The notes beneath the pieces are model-generated. The model did no database searches, had not been told where the DNA came from, and saw only the letters and a list, made by a program, of their open reading frames with translations. Below are positions 50,003 through 64,000 of a stretch of DNA of 64,000 bases, piece by piece; position 1 is the stretch's first letter; the number at the start of each line of letters is the position of its first letter. The position numbers were made by a program, and so were the translations under genes. The stretch comes from Dasyornis broadbenti (Eukaryota; Chordata; Aves; Passeriformes; Dasyornithidae): the NCBI GenBank assembly GCA_013397935.1, contig VZRN01006818.1, positions 3,843,674-3,907,673 on the forward strand. The letters are read 5' to 3'.

Positions 50003-52929
50003 AGATCAGACAGTGTTCCAAAGGAAAAGGTGTAAGATTTGTCAAGTATTGTAAGTTCAAATGTGGGTCACTGAGTAATTGATTTATTTACTTCTGTCAA
50101 AGCTCTTCACTGTGCTTCTCCTTTCTGGTCTTACCCCAATAACTTTAGACATCCCTTCTTTTTCAGATGCAAACCCCTGTCTCAAGCTGCCACTTCTATG
50201 GGCTACTTCTTGGGGAATGTCTGGGGTTTTTTATTGACAGCTCTAATGTTAGAATTTAAATCACTTTTGCGTAGGCCTCCTGAAGTCTATTGGTTCATGA
50301 ACTAAGGAATATGTAACAGGCTGCTGGTGGATGGTATTATGCTACATGTCCTCACATAGCCTAATGGGACAGAATCTGTGCAGTGGTATTATATATAATG
50401 TAAAAATATTATCTAAATATAGATTTTAGAGGAATGGGGAAAGGCTTTTCTTTAATACCATTAACAGTGACTTAATAAAAACAGTGTCCCTGAGAATGAA
50501 AGGACACTTAGAAGTGAGCAAGCAGAAACTCAGAACATCTTGCTAGAATGCAGATTCAATTAAAACCCCACAGAGGATTCTATTATGAAAGGGTTATATA
50601 CCAGACGGGCTCAATTTCTCCATAAACTGAGAGGAAAAAACAGAAGAGTGATTTTTCAATTAGTTTCAGAATCAGTTTGGAAGCCCTCTAGGAGCAGAGA
50701 AGAACCCCTCAACTACACTAATATAACACTGAACCATACTGAAATGGTAAAGATTTACAAATAGGTGTCTGAAAACAGATGTACCTGTTAGGCCACTGGG
50801 CTAGATTTTTTTGCTGGTGTAATTTCTCTGAAGTCAATAGTGCTACACAGCCCTGTAATTCATTCATCTTATTTTACCATCTACACTTCATCTTTTGGAA
50901 AAATCAGACATATTGTGCATGATGGGCATATGGTGTAGTTGCAAACCAGAAGATCTGCCCTGAAACTATTTTTGGTTATTTCCCTCTTTCCTGTCACAAA
51001 GTCAGAAAGCTGTAACAACAAATACTGTCACTGAAAGACTATGTCTTCTGATGCAGCAATAATGCTGAAATAGCCAGGAATATTAATTCAGTACATGGCA
51101 CTAGATGGTAGTTCATAAAAAAAAAGGTTCTCTCTGTTGTGCTGAATAGGAAAATACAGGACTGGAAAATGAGCATGGACGGTCATCTAGCACTTACCAC
51201 TGGCAAATGATAGAACAGCAGATTTTTTTAACCCCTTTCTAACATAAAACAGTAAATCATCTCTACTAATTAATTATTTAAAAGTGTCAGAAAAAAAGGC
51301 TTTCCATAAATCCTTCATGTATCTTTCAAAATGTTTGTATTTAAGAGGGATAATAAAAAAATTCTTCTAACATGACAATTAAATAAGCGCATTATTGCTG
51401 GCTACTCACTGGAAAAACAGTTTCCAATAGACCAGAGTGTATCATAGCACTGATCGTCTGCTTAAGTCAGGGTATTTTTAATTTTTGAGGTTGTCTTATG
51501 AACCATAAACCCCCATCCTCGTCAGAAAGAAATTTAATTATTCCCTCTCCTTATCTCCAGCCATGATGATCCCTACTCTTCCAGTTTTACCTAATATGTT
51601 AATGGCAGTAGGAAACATCTTTGCCCTGTGCGTTCCCTCTCGCCTGTCTGCTGCTTAATTGTATTTTTCCTTGAAACAGGGAGACTAAAGCACCTCTGTG
51701 CCAATTAGTTTTTCAGGCCTTTTTTGGTAAGGGAATCAAGGCTAATTGAAATTGCTGTTGGGTTGCAGCCAGTCATGTCAAGACTAAGAAGGGTGAGAGG
51801 TAACAGATCAGTCCCTGCTGAATACACAGAGAGGCACTCTAATAATCACTCTAATAGTTTCTCTATGCCGCATCTCATCAGAGTTCTTTGTGCTTGGTGA
51901 AGTAACTATGCTTTGCTGGCAATGGAAATGTGTGTTAGAACATTTATCCACATTATTTATTTTAATAAAGAACTCTAGGAAATAAAGTATTCACATAGAA
52001 ATAATCCTGCCACTGCTAGGAAAGGATCACTCTCGTCTTAAAAATGTTTCCTTACAACTCTTGACTTATGCAAATTTAGAAAGTCCTTGGAAAGGCTTAA
52101 ATCCTTTATACTCTCAGAAGGAACCAGGTTTAGAAACTGTTATAATATAAATTTGTTGAAGGAGAGGCAGTTTAAGGCCACTCTCTCAGAGCTGGAAGAT
52201 GTTGTGAAGGGTAATCACAACCTCTGTTTCTCATCAACATGACTTTTTTTGCTTGTCATAATCTCAAACATGATGTAATTACAGCTGAGTGCCTGGTGTT
52301 TCCTTTTGCATGGGATCACCTTTCCCATTTCTGACAGCAGCCTGTCAACTGGCAACTTCCAGACAAGTTCAGAATATTTCATTTGCATTACCCTCTGATT
52401 TTTGAAGCTGGCAGTTCTGAAAGAGCCTGAATGCCACAAGCAAGTCAGGAAATGGGCATCGGCCCTTAAAGGAAGGTTCCTTTCTGTCTAACAACTCTCT
52501 CAGGCATAGCATGAACTATGTGCCAAAGCAAAGAAGCTGATGACTTCTCTACTTTCCATTTTACACAGTATCATCAGATATTATTCATTGAAATATCAAG
52601 TCTGCAAGACTAGAATAACTGATAACTCGCTAACAAGTAGAGCTCATTTAATTTACTTTAATCTCTGGTAACACCTGCGCCTTTCTCATAATCCACCCAC
52701 ATTTTCTGCAGGCTGGTGGGAGGATTGCACTAGTCAGATGGGAAATATTGACCTATATCTCATCATGAATTCAGTTTCTCACCAGAGACTTGCTCTGCCA
52801 CAAGAGAAAAGAGAATTCCTTTACTAATGCAGGAAGCATTTCCATGTCGCATTATATCATCTACAGAGAATGAACGTCATGAACACAACCAATACAGAAC
52901 CAAAAAACCTTTAAAAAGCACCTGAGCTC

Positions 52930-52944
52930 TTTTTTTTTTTTTTT
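52930..52944. repeat. Poly-T run (15)
   Basis: Fifteen consecutive T occur in plain intronic sequence. Confidence 0.8.
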
Positions 52945-55900
52945 AATGAAACATTAACACTGATTAACTTTCCTAGATGTACCCCTTGTCAGTCTTATGG
53001 CCAGCTTAAGAGTTTTATAATAAGAAGAAAAAACTCAGAAGGTTTTATATCTCCAAGGACCCCATTTACTGGTACTTTTTTTCCCATGATTTTTTCCTTT
53101 TTCTCCAATAATATCACAGCACATGTAATAAAGAAGAATATCTGTCCAATATACTCTCATAAGTAAGACATTATTCAGTTAACAATTAACTATTGATGGA
53201 AGTGAAGATTCAAGGTTTATTTGCTGTTTTCATTTCTGTTTCTGTGCAGTCATGCTAAATTTAGTAACAAGCCAGAACAGCTCAGCCTGTGCTGGGAGGC
53301 TAAGACAACTTTTAAAATGTATGCAATACATTTTTTCTTGCTAAAATAGACAGGTTCAAATAATAGTGTTATGTGCCCACTTGGGCTTTCTTTCCCTAGC
53401 AGGTAATATAACTCTTGCTTTTCTATAGCTTCATTAAAAATTAAACCATTTTGGAGAGGTATTTTCCCCAGCTCACTGGAGACATGAGCGGGAAGAAGAC
53501 TAGAGAAAAACCCAGAAACTGTTTGAAGGTGATTCTTCATATGATTTTCTTGACTGACTGCTTTCACACAGCTTTAGGATATATACATACATGGGGGCAC
53601 TGAGTAATTCATCTGACAGGTGCTTACTCACTTGTTATGAAAAAGGTATAAAGAGAACACAGTGGTGGGTGCAGGACAACATTTTTCAATAGGATGATAC
53701 ACAACATTTGATGGAAACGACAGTCAGTCCAATCATGATACAATTTGGAATGATAATGGAAGCTTTTTCCACAGGGGTAAATGAAGACTGGATTTCTCAA
53801 ATATGTCCTCCTGTGATGTCAACAAAGAAAGCAGTAAGTTTCCTCAGAAAAGGTCTTCTGGAGAGAAGAAAGAAGGGACCCAATGAACGACTGTTGAAAA
53901 GGAGGATGTGGATGGACTGACTATGTCCACTCATTTACTCTCAGCTGTCAATCTGTGTGGTGAAGTGGAAGATCTAGGAATTTAGTATTAATCACTAGGG
54001 AAGCAATATTGATGAGTCACATGAATAAATCTAAATTCAAGAAGAAATACTACTAGAAATAGCCACTATTTACTTTCCCTTCCCCCATTTCCAATGAAAT
54101 TAATAGAAAAGAGAAGGGAAATGAAGCAGCAAAAAACCCGTAAGATGAAATGCAACATGGGAAGGAAATTATAGAAAATTACCAGAAAGAAGTGCTCTTT
54201 AATGACCAATGAGTAACACAAAACCAACTAAACCTCTACCACCTGATCTTCAGTGAAGAAGTCAAACAAGAAATCTCGCATACCTGAAGTGATAATTTTT
54301 GGATGTTTGTTTGTTGCTGATTTTTCCTTCTGTTACTTTCTACCCAGCACTGCCATGTAGCTTTACTGCAGTACCTGCCTCAACACCAGTTCACACCTCA
54401 CACAAAACCTCTCATACCATCCTTGGAACCCAGCGCTGAGACAACCCAACGAGAGTATGACCCCCTCAAACATCAGAGGAGTGATGAATTGCTGAACAAA
54501 ATCCCAAAGGTGAAAGAGATCAGCAGACCATGCAGGACAGTAATTGTATGCCACTAATGCCATCAGGGCATCTCCCACTGAATTCAGAAAGTAATGAAGC
54601 AAATCCTATAAAAATGAGATTTGTGAATGCACTTTTCACAGAACAGTTTGTCCCATATCAGGGAGAAGCTACATCTTTGGCAGACTAGCAGTAATGAAAT
54701 TTTTCCCTGACCTCTTACTCTGTCTCTTTACATTACAAATAAATGTTAACATCCTACTAATTTGGGTCAGTCTGGCCTTCCTAGCCAATATTCTTGCAAT
54801 ATCTTTAAAGTTTCTAAGATGGCACAAGGTGGGTGGTTTTCTTTGTTCTGAAGCAGTCTATTTTCCAAATAATTATTCACTCTGATTCATCAGCCTACCA
54901 ACGAGATAACCATATATTGCCTGTAGCTGTTTATTTAGCTTTATTACAGGTAAGAAGGACAACAACCAGCAATTAGTGAACAAATACTTGCTGTGACTCT
55001 TATGGTTATTGCATAAGAGTTCATGATCACAACCATGAAGACATATGAACTTTAAACAGATCAAGGCATGGCAATAGAGGTTATATATTAATAGAACTAA
55101 ATTACTCATGAGGCTGTTAATTTCATTCAGAATATGCTAGGAAAGTTTTAAGTATGTCTTCCATAAAGGTATTTGCAATGCAGATACAATTTTTTTTTTA
55201 AATGGTTTTTAAAAATCCAAAGAAATTAATTGGCTTCTCAGAAAGATTTTCACTAGAATTTTTAGTTTTCTCTAAATTTTCTGCAAAGAACTTGTGGAAG
55301 AATAGTTTGACACATCTTGGAGGAAAGAGACTGCATGTCATCAGTAGTAGCTTTAGAGCTAGTTTAGCTACTGGCCAAAAGCTTTTGCTATGTTTTTGTC
55401 CTAGTTTTGCTCAAAAAGCAACCCAAAAATTTTGTCAAAACTGTCAGACATAGTAAGTTATTATTAATAAAGGCTGTTTCTGTGAAATACCTTGCTTTAG
55501 TAGATTCCCTCCTTTCCCCTACTGCAATTACTTAAACTCTTAATATTACAGAGACATAATAGCTTATTGAGAATGAAAAGTTCATCCTTCCACCAGCTTT
55601 AAAGCTGATGAACACTAATAAGTTTATCTTTAATGACCTATTTGGAGACCTCAGTCACCAACACCTGGATGACACCTATGCACAAATAAAAGGCCTTGTT
55701 GAATGAGAAAACACCTTTTAAAAACTTGTTTTATAGAATTTCTTCATTTCATCTAATAGTTTGCTTTTTTCCTGTAACTTACCAACTATACCTACAAGAG
55801 CAGAGCAGTCTGTTGTCCCTCACTGCCTTCCAGAAGGCTAGAAAAATATCTGTAGGCTTTTGAGAGGAGTGCTTTGTCTAGATCAGCTCTGCTGCTGCTG

Positions 55901-56419
55901 CCGTCCTCTGGAATTACTGCAGCATGGATAACACAGTTCAATAGCCCTAGTTCAAAAGCATTCAAATTTTCAGATTATTTTGTTCTGCTCCACATGATTT
56001 AATGCATGAAGGATAACATAAACGCCTTGGGGAACTCTTCTATCTCCTTGGTGCTCATGTGATACTTGCTGTAATGGTAATGGGAGTTACATGTGTGCAT
56101 CCAGGGAAGAATACACCATGGTTTTTAATATGATAAACAAGGAGCAACCTAGAAATAACTCAGTTTTTTACTTCAGTGCAATTCTGCAATGTACATTTGA
56201 AACACGTAAACAGCAATGGGTTTTTAAAACAATCACTACTCATTAAGCATTATGGCTGTAAAATTCTTTACCCCAAAATAGTTGGGTTGTTTGAAATCTG
56301 ATTTGACAGACTTGTTTTATGAAAATTAAGTTTATTAATAATTTATTATTCATTATTTTAGAGATTCATACCATAGCAACCATACCTAGCTATGATATAT
56401 CTTATTGACTGTATAGAAA

Positions 56420-56464
56420 CATATATATTTTATATATATAATGTGTATAGCTATACATACATAC
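56420..56464. repeat. AT-rich interrupted microsatellite
   Basis: atatatattttatatatata is followed by atgtgtatagctatacatac, a compound degenerate AT/GT repeat. Confidence 0.7.
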
Positions 56465-59400
56465 CTGTGTATCCGGGGAGCTACATAGGACAGGGCAATT
56501 AGGTGCTATTTTCTACGTGGAGACTTTGCACTACTTTGAAGAAAATGTGCTGTCAAACCACATATATGGGAAACCGCCTTGAAGAATGGTTTCAAAATGA
56601 ATGATACCACTCAATGATACCACGTGCATGTGTGCACCATGCAAGAGACAGAACATACTAAATATTGCCTGAATTGCTTTGAATGATGAACTCTTTTCCC
56701 TAGAATACTGGAAACTGTACTTTTATTATGCCAGCACGCAGGTAGATATATGTTTTTCAGGCATACTGACCTTTTCTAATTTTTCTGTTCCAAGTTGAAA
56801 TGACTATGCCATAAATCAGATACACACATGCACAGGTAAAATTAGAAAGCATCTGAATGCTTTGAAAGTATTAAATACATCTGGTATAATTTGTAAGATA
56901 GAGAAACTCGAAAGTAGAGAACACACTGTGGGGAGACTAACTTTCATTCAAATTCTTTCATCCAGTTACCAAGCCAAAGTCAGGGGTTAAACAAGATAAT
57001 GTGACTTCCTCTGTTTCTGAGAGAATTATTTTCTCTGAAAGATACTAGTATTTTTAATTTTATCCACTTTGAAGTTCTTACCATTCTTTTAGAGAATTAG
57101 AAATAGGATCATAAGGCTATTAATAACAACCAGGACAAAATCAAAAATATTAATGAGATGGTCTGCTAACTTAAAACATAAATCAGTGCATTTTTAAAAA
57201 AATCACAACTGCCTTTCCACTACAGACCTTTTGCTCAAGAGATATTGACCTGAATCATTCATGTGAAGACACCCTGCAAGCAATTCCCTAAGTACACAAT
57301 CTGCCAGTGCACATTCCTTAGTGGCCACACACTACTCTTTGTAACTCTACAATGCTGCCCTTTCACTTGTAAAACCTCATCCTTGCACTGCCCTTCTTTA
57401 CCATCGTGTTGTTACTGCAAGGATGTGGAGCTGACAACATGGTAGGTACAATTAATAGTTCTTGGGAAAGGTAGAAACCTCCAGAGCTGCTGGGAGACCT
57501 AAAACTATACTGGTCTCTCCACAACAGACTCAGCAAGATAAACTACACTTTAAAGAGGTTTTTCCCATAGCCTGCCTCTTTCTTTCATGTAAGAAAGCAT
57601 ATAACGTTTAACATTTCAAAGTTTGATGCAGAGGAGAATATTTTCTTACTAAAGGAAATTTAATTTTTATTCCTGAACTATGTATCATCTACATACAATA
57701 CCATTATGTCAAATGAGGGGCAGTGCACAACAATGTAAATGAAACCTAGAAATTCCTTTTGCCCAGCTGATTCAGCTGGTGATCAATACACTGTTGACAC
57801 TGGCATTTGTAGCCTCTCAGAACTGTAACTCAATATTTGGCGGTCTGGGATGCTTCTGCGATCACTGCAAAGAGAACAGCTCCTAAACTTTTCCAAATCA
57901 CGATTGTAATCCACAGGAGCAAAAAAAAGCTGTCAGCCCCAGAAGGACTGAACGACATATTCTGTCTGAAAGTCTACCAACTGGAAAATAACCTGGTCTT
58001 ATTTTTTATCAAAGAAAGCAACATTTGAATGCTATTAATATGAAATTTATAAGTAACACCCACCCAACAAACAAATTGGCAAACTTGACATTATTCCAGT
58101 TGGAATTCCTACACCAATTTTGTGTAGGAATACTTTTGGAAAACATAAAGTATGATGCATCTTTTTCTCCTCTAAGTCTTCATCCCCAATCCAAGTTTTT
58201 TGCCATCTACTGGAATAAAAGAAATTATTTCCAGCTTTGCTATTTATTTTCATTTCCTTTCCAGTTTTCCTATTTTTTTCTCTGTGCTATTTTTTTGTCA
58301 CTGCTTATTTAACTTATCTAAATCATGTCAAGTTTCTAAGAATTACAGAATGCCAAATGAAAAAAAGATGAATAAAGAACAACCATGAAGAAAAGCACAG
58401 GTACAATTAACACTAATGAAGTATAAAACAGCAAAAGAGAAAATAAGAAGCTATTGTAAAAATGGGAGAGGTGTTGAAGACTAAGAAGAGTGAACTTTGA
58501 TCTAATGAACTTACATAATTTTCTATAGAATATGCACAGTGTTGGAGAAAAATATAAGAAAGATATTGTCATTTTTTTTTAATAGAAAAAAAAATTTGAA
58601 ATAGAAAAAAGGAAAGTTGTACAGGAGTTTAAAAGCATGCCCCATTACCTTTAGAACTAATATCCTTTGTAAGAGAATTGTTACAATTTACTACCACTAT
58701 GGCTTACAGAATTTCTCTGGTTTAGGATTATTATCTGTAGTGTTAACCACCAACCTCTGCAAAATACTGAAACACACATAATAACTCAAATAGAGTGTTA
58801 CTAATCATCCCTTTCTCACAGTCTTCTCTTTCCCAAGAAAACATATTGAAGACAATGCAAGCTGTCTGAAATCAAGGTACTAAGAATGAGGAGAAGGATT
58901 TCCCTGCCTGTGTAGGGCTACAAAAAATAAACTTTGACCTACCTGATCTGCCTTGTTTGCTGTAGCAGAATTCAGTGCTGAACAGTCTGTCACTCAACAG
59001 CTTCACACTGAGCACCACACATTAACCCTGACTTTCAAGTTTTGATTGGCAGAACTAAAAAATTTGTTAAAATAGATGGAAACCTGTAATTTCTTGCACT
59101 GCTTTTGCCTTACCTACGACATCTGCATGCAGCACCTCTTCTGCAAAAAAACCCAAAACAATATTTATAGACTGATTCACAATTTTACTGATAGTTTCAC
59201 TAAAATGCTTTCTTTACACTGTCATACAAGTAAATGCAGGTTTTTTTCTAGTTGATACATATGCCCCTGTCACATCACGTCAGATTCTTTATGATTATAT
59301 AAGTGCCATGGGGCTTTTTGTAAGAGATGGATTAGTAAGAAATTATCCATGTTCAGTAGATAAAGCCAGATCCAAAGAATGTGTTATCTGTGACATAATA

Positions 59401-60300
59401 CCAACAGGCCTGTATTTTGATTTTTTGTGTTTTCATTGTTTCAGCTTTAAGGAAATATCCACCATATAATGAATGTATATTTGCACCTATCTCAGTATGT
59501 GTCAAAATCAAATAATACCCTGCCTAAAAGGAAGGGCAAGCAAGGCCATCAGTCTGAATACGCACAAAATACTTGCTGGAGCTGGTGACCAAAACAAGAT
59601 CATTGTGGACGGTGACATGGTCTAACTCCTTTTGCAAGGTCTGAGGCAGGACTCTGCTTACATTTAGCCCTCTTTCACACCCAAGGCAATACAAGACATT
59701 GTATTATCCCCTTATTCCCTCCTTCTAGTAATTTGGAGATTAAGGATGTAATTCAAAGTAAAAAAGACATGGGTCAAATATTCTCCAGTTTACAAGGAGA
59801 CTTCAAAGCAGATTTCCCAAGCATGAATGTTGTCTAACAAGCCTGAGGTCATTCTAGGACTTCCAGTATTCTCCATCTACCCTATTGAAGCCAGTTCAGT
59901 GTCAAGATTAGAAGCCCAGATGCTTGAGGGAAGAGATAAAGAACAAATGTGACTGTGACTCTGCAATTTTGTGACTGCTTTAGGCACAGAAGGAGGCAAG
60001 TCCTGTCTTCTGTTCCCTGGTTTTTATCCAGTAAATATTTAATCATACCAGTATTTGGTATTTTTTACTTAGTTACTAACAATTAGTAATTATTTTAGAA
60101 AATTATAACCAAGCACATTAAAAAAGTACACATTTTCATTTACAAGCAAAAAAACATCTCAGACTGAGTACCTCATCTCACTTTATGCTGAAGTTCCTGA
60201 ACAGAATTTCATTCCATCTTTTAATGTTTAATATATTTCAGAGAGTTAAGAATGAATTTTACTCTTGTTCATGATTATTAAGAAACATATACCACTTAGC

Positions 60301-60335
60301 ATATATATATATATATATANNNNNNNNATATATGT
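60301..60335. repeat. AT dinucleotide microsatellite with 8-N gap
   Basis: Nineteen bases of alternating AT are followed by eight N (60320-60327) and then ATATATATG. The array length is unknown because of the gap. Confidence 0.95.
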
Positions 60336-62527
60336 AATGCACCAAAATTGAGGTACTGTTTATGACAGAGGCCTTATTTTGTCAACAATTTTATGATCTT
60401 GCATCTCAGAGGACATTTGGTGGCACCATTCACATTGGGGCTAAGGAACAAGAAGAAAAGAGTTCTATGGCCACATAGTTCTGTCCTGTGTATCAAATGT
60501 CCCCAGATGCCACCTCCTAAGTCATGGCATTTTGAGGTGCAGTGTAGAGAAACCCAGAGAGCTTCCTGAAGCTTACAAGTTGACCATGGCTACTATGTGA
60601 TGATGGCACACTGTTTGCAATGCCTGATCTGGCTCATTTACAGCTAGGTCATCGTGATATGCACCATAAGTATGTCCTTATTTGCTGCTTTGGTTTCCAA
60701 GAGGGCTATGTGATCAAGCCAGAGCTCACATGCTCATGAGAATGCTCTTTATAGAGGCTGAAAATATGGAAGTGCTTGGGTAAAATGTCTAAGAGTGTGG
60801 TAGTTTCTAAAAGAGGAGAGCACCTTGGCACATTAGTGGTTTCGGTCAGAAAAAATATGTGTTGAGAAGCTGCCTGGCTCCAAAAGCAGAAGATTCCAGG
60901 GCAGAGCTCTGATCCTCTCCAAAGATCGTTCTTCTCCCAGCCTACTCCCCACACTGAATCAAGCAAGCAGTTTGACAAGACCACGGCTATCCAAGTAAAC
61001 AACTATTCTTCCTCTCTTATGTGCCAGCCTCTTTGGTACTACTCCTGTCACTGGTATTTCACCTCTATTATTCTAGCAAGAGGAGCACAACCAAAAGGAA
61101 AAGGTAAAATTCAAGTACGTGGGAGTTCAGCTTGAATGAGTGTTACAAGATTAGACAGATGCACTTTTGTTTTATTCAAGGTTATTATGTGATATGGCAA
61201 GTCACACAAAGAAAAGCAGTTAAAGAACCAGGAACATTTTGTTCATTTATGCTACTCTGCTGAAGGAAATTTTTTTCCTGGATCTTTGCCTTTGTGAATA
61301 TATTACTCCTATCCTGGACTGCAATCCAAATGCTTAGAGAAATAGCTAATACACTAAGTTAGGAGAATTGCCTTTTTCATTGTGTAAACAACATTCAAGC
61401 ACTGTTTCATAGAACTTATGCACAAATGCTCTAAAATACCCGGCTGCCATTTAATAGACTTAATATTGTTTGTCATTGATGGAGCCAAGCCAAATGTAAA
61501 CAGATTAGTTCTCTGAAAATCTCTCAGGAGTTAGGTTTGTGCTCAAAAAAAGGAAGTCCTGAGTGCTATAAGCCCTTATGGGAAGAAAGAAAGGACGAGA
61601 CAAGAAACGAAGTACAGTTGCATTCCAGGCAGCTCTAGTGGTCTGATATCTCAGTCACGGAGGTCTCAGGCAGAGCTCAGTGCCAGAGTGACTAACAGCA
61701 AGTACTGTAGCTATTAGAAAAGTATTCTGGAACCACAGATGTAAATCTGACAGCTATTCAAAACAAAAATGTAGCTGTCCATGCTCACAGAAACCTGAAA
61801 GCTTCAAGATGACATACTCATGGTCACACTGATAAGGCTCAAGATGACAATGTATAAGCAGCAATGAGAAGGACTCATTCAGTCCCTTCTACACTCCTCA
61901 TACATTTGCTGCACTGCAATAGTGCACTCACTGCTGGATTGGAGCTGTCATTTTCCTACATCCTGAGATCACAGTCCTCTCCAGGCAGAAACCGACACTA
62001 AACTTGACCCTTTTCTCATCAAAATGATGAAATTAACACAGTGCCATGCCCTGTGCAGCTATTTATCTAAGGCATGTTCGGTTTGAGCAAGTGCCCATAG
62101 TTTCCTTTGTCCGTAGGGCCCCTTGGCTCCTTTCCTTCAGTGAGACAGGCAAATAGATACCCAAGCATTTGAACAGATCCCCACAGACACAGGGCAGATG
62201 TGGGTACAACCTAGCACAGAAACACTATGAGCCCAAGCTTGTAGTATTATGTGGGTATTTTTCACACTCCTACCCAGGAAACATCACCCCACACAAGGAA
62301 ATAGAAAAACATCATCCACACCAAGCAAACAGAAAAACATACAGTTAGGGAAGTACACTGGCTGTGAAAGAAAAGTATTAACGGAGTAATAGTTTAACAT
62401 TATTTAAGACCTTTTTTCCATTTTACAGGTATCTTACAGGCAACACTTCAGAGCTGCTGAATTGTTTCACATTTCTTCTAGCCATATTTTGACTTTAAAA
62501 TTGCACATAAAATACTGTTGAGCAAAT

Positions 62528-62567
62528 GCATATATATATATACATACATTTTTAATTTATATATATA
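62528..62567. repeat. Interrupted AT-rich microsatellite
   Basis: A (AT)n stretch, catacattttt and a second tatatatata stretch lie together in an AT-rich intron segment. Confidence 0.75.
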
Positions 62568-64000
62568 GACAGCTGTCACTGTAAGTAAACACAATTCATA
62601 GAAGTCACAGTAAGAGGATTTTAACTTCTCTTAAAAGAGTGTTAAGAAATAAATTTTATTTTAAAAAGACCATCGCTGACCAAAACTTATCCATATTTGT
62701 ATGAAATACACCTTACAGACGTTTAGCACAAGTATTGTAATATTTCATGACCATCACTATGGAAATAATCAGTGTTAGATTGTCTGTAAACTGAAATTTA
62801 GGTCATTAAAAGCACAAGATGCAATGAGCATCTTCAAATAACTACAGTCAAGAGTAATTTTATTGCAGCATTAACAACATATTGTTAAAATAGGGCTGTC
62901 ACAACTTGGTTACTATAGTTTTGCCTATTTTATACCATTCATTCTGGTTTCAAGTACAAAATCTATTTAACAATTAGAAGTACTTACATAATCAGACATC
63001 ATTACTGCCATTACAGTAGGTGGTGTACATTTCTACATTCAAATTAAGAAAGCTGTGCAAGAAATCTTGTCTCTATTTCTTTTTCAGCCAATGCCTTTCC
63101 TGAACACTTGCAAGCAGTTTAATAAACACAGTATTTCATGAGCTTAAAGAGCTAGAGATAATCCAGGAAACTGCAAATAAAATAACAAGATTAAGTTATA
63201 GTTAGCCCAGTGGACTGATAAATTTAGCTCACTCTGTTCAGCTAAAATGCATGTAAAAGCTTTTACTTTCACTAAACCTTTTTCCTGAAAGCTTCTTTAC
63301 ATTAATATCACAGTATATCACAAACTGAAAATACTTTAATAAAAATAAATATATCTAGGATGAAAAAAAGAGATTTAAAAAATAAATTACATTTCTATTG
63401 GTCTATGGATTTGAGAATCAGAGTCGCATTTTCTAATACTCAGACTTGGAATAATCTTTCATGCCTTGTTTACTAGGCTATGGCAGTAAACATTTTTATT
63501 GTTCTTTTGCTTGGTATCTGTTCATCAGACACAGTAATGCCTGAGAGAAACAGAAAACTTTGCAACCAGAAGGTCAAAAGAAAATACTTAAATTTCCATC
63601 CAATATGCTGTTTTGACATACATACAAACAAATATGCATAACTATAATATATATTTTTATGCAATAAATACGAGGTGTTAGTTGATGTCTTAATTTAGGA
63701 AAGGCAAACTTCTGGCACATTGACCAAGGTAACGATGTCTGCTTCTTTCAGAAGTGACTTGTTTTCTCCAAATTAGTTAAGAATTTTGTTCTATCCCACT
63801 CCCTTCCTGCCTCCTTGGCTTCTAGTGATTTTGCTTTACTTAGTAATGCTTACAGTGCTTAGGCATCAGACAGAACACTTCTTAAGACAGAATTCCTACT
63901 GATTCATCAATTGTCAGAGACCTTAAACACTGTTATGAAGGAGTTTTGCCCATTACAGCAAAACCTGTATAAAGAAGCTATGACCACCAAAGCCCACCCC

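Larger units (their letters stand above)
47986..64000 (-). other. Large PTPRR 5' intron, second part, or upstream flank
   Basis: Apart from the solo LTR (49235-49997), homopolymer runs and AT microsatellites, I see no repeat family and no exon. Small ORFs here are all of chance length. Because the first PTPRR exons are not seen, this is probably still intron, but an intergenic position cannot be excluded from the sequence alone. Confidence 0.5.

Noticed and set aside
53250..53567. 105-residue minus-strand ORF as a possible upstream PTPRR exon
   Set aside because: The translation does not resemble the PTPRR N-terminal region and has no matching acceptor and donor.

Overview
The window looks like intronic DNA of a bird. 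It is AT-rich and almost free of coding sequence. It carries several fragments of CR1, the dominant avian LINE, recognisable by the conserved 3' block (phrases such as 'agtttgggttgg' and 'gattctatg'), plus one avian-type retroviral solo LTR. I see no bacterial or plasmid features, no tRNA or rRNA genes and no CRISPR. The species cannot be fixed from the sequence alone.

Four coding exons of one vertebrate gene can be read on the minus strand, with matching splice sites and phases: 25775-25888, 22429-22584, 14600-14710 and 7781-8043 in transcript order. Their conceptual translation joins in frame and matches my recollection of PTPRR (receptor-type tyrosine phosphatase R, also PTPBR7/PTP-SL/PC-PTP1). 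They encode the membrane-proximal ectodomain, the transmembrane helix, and the cytoplasmic juxtamembrane region up to the first half of the kinase-interaction motif. Exons for the signal peptide and N-terminus should lie beyond position 64000. Those for the rest of the kinase-interaction motif and the phosphatase domain should lie before position 1. By this reading 25889-64000 is one large 5' intron of more than 38 kb, and 1-7780 is part of the next downstream intron.

Layout: 1-7780 is intron with three CR1 pieces and a CpG-dense patch near 4.6-4.8 kb. 7781-8043 is the juxtamembrane exon. 8044-14599 is intron with one CR1 piece. 14600-14710 is the transmembrane exon, and just upstream of it in gene orientation (about 14.75-15.19 kb) lies a GC/CpG-rich block with CCAAT and TATA-like motifs. 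14711-22428 is intron with paired hairpins near 21.5 kb and a CR1 piece. 22429-22584 and 25775-25888 are the ectodomain exons. 25889-64000 is a long repeat-poor intron with two 3'-truncated CR1 fragments, microsatellites, a 110-bp tandem duplication, an unusually long unexplained ORF (37.56-38.36 kb), an assembly gap (47400-47985), a complete solo LTR with a 5-bp target duplication (49235-49997), and an AT microsatellite with a small gap.

The most interesting leads are the CpG-rich block abutting the transmembrane exon, a candidate internal promoter for a cytosolic PTPRR isoform, and the well-preserved solo LTR with a 12-bp triplicated motif in its U3. I found no convincing novel multi-gene system.
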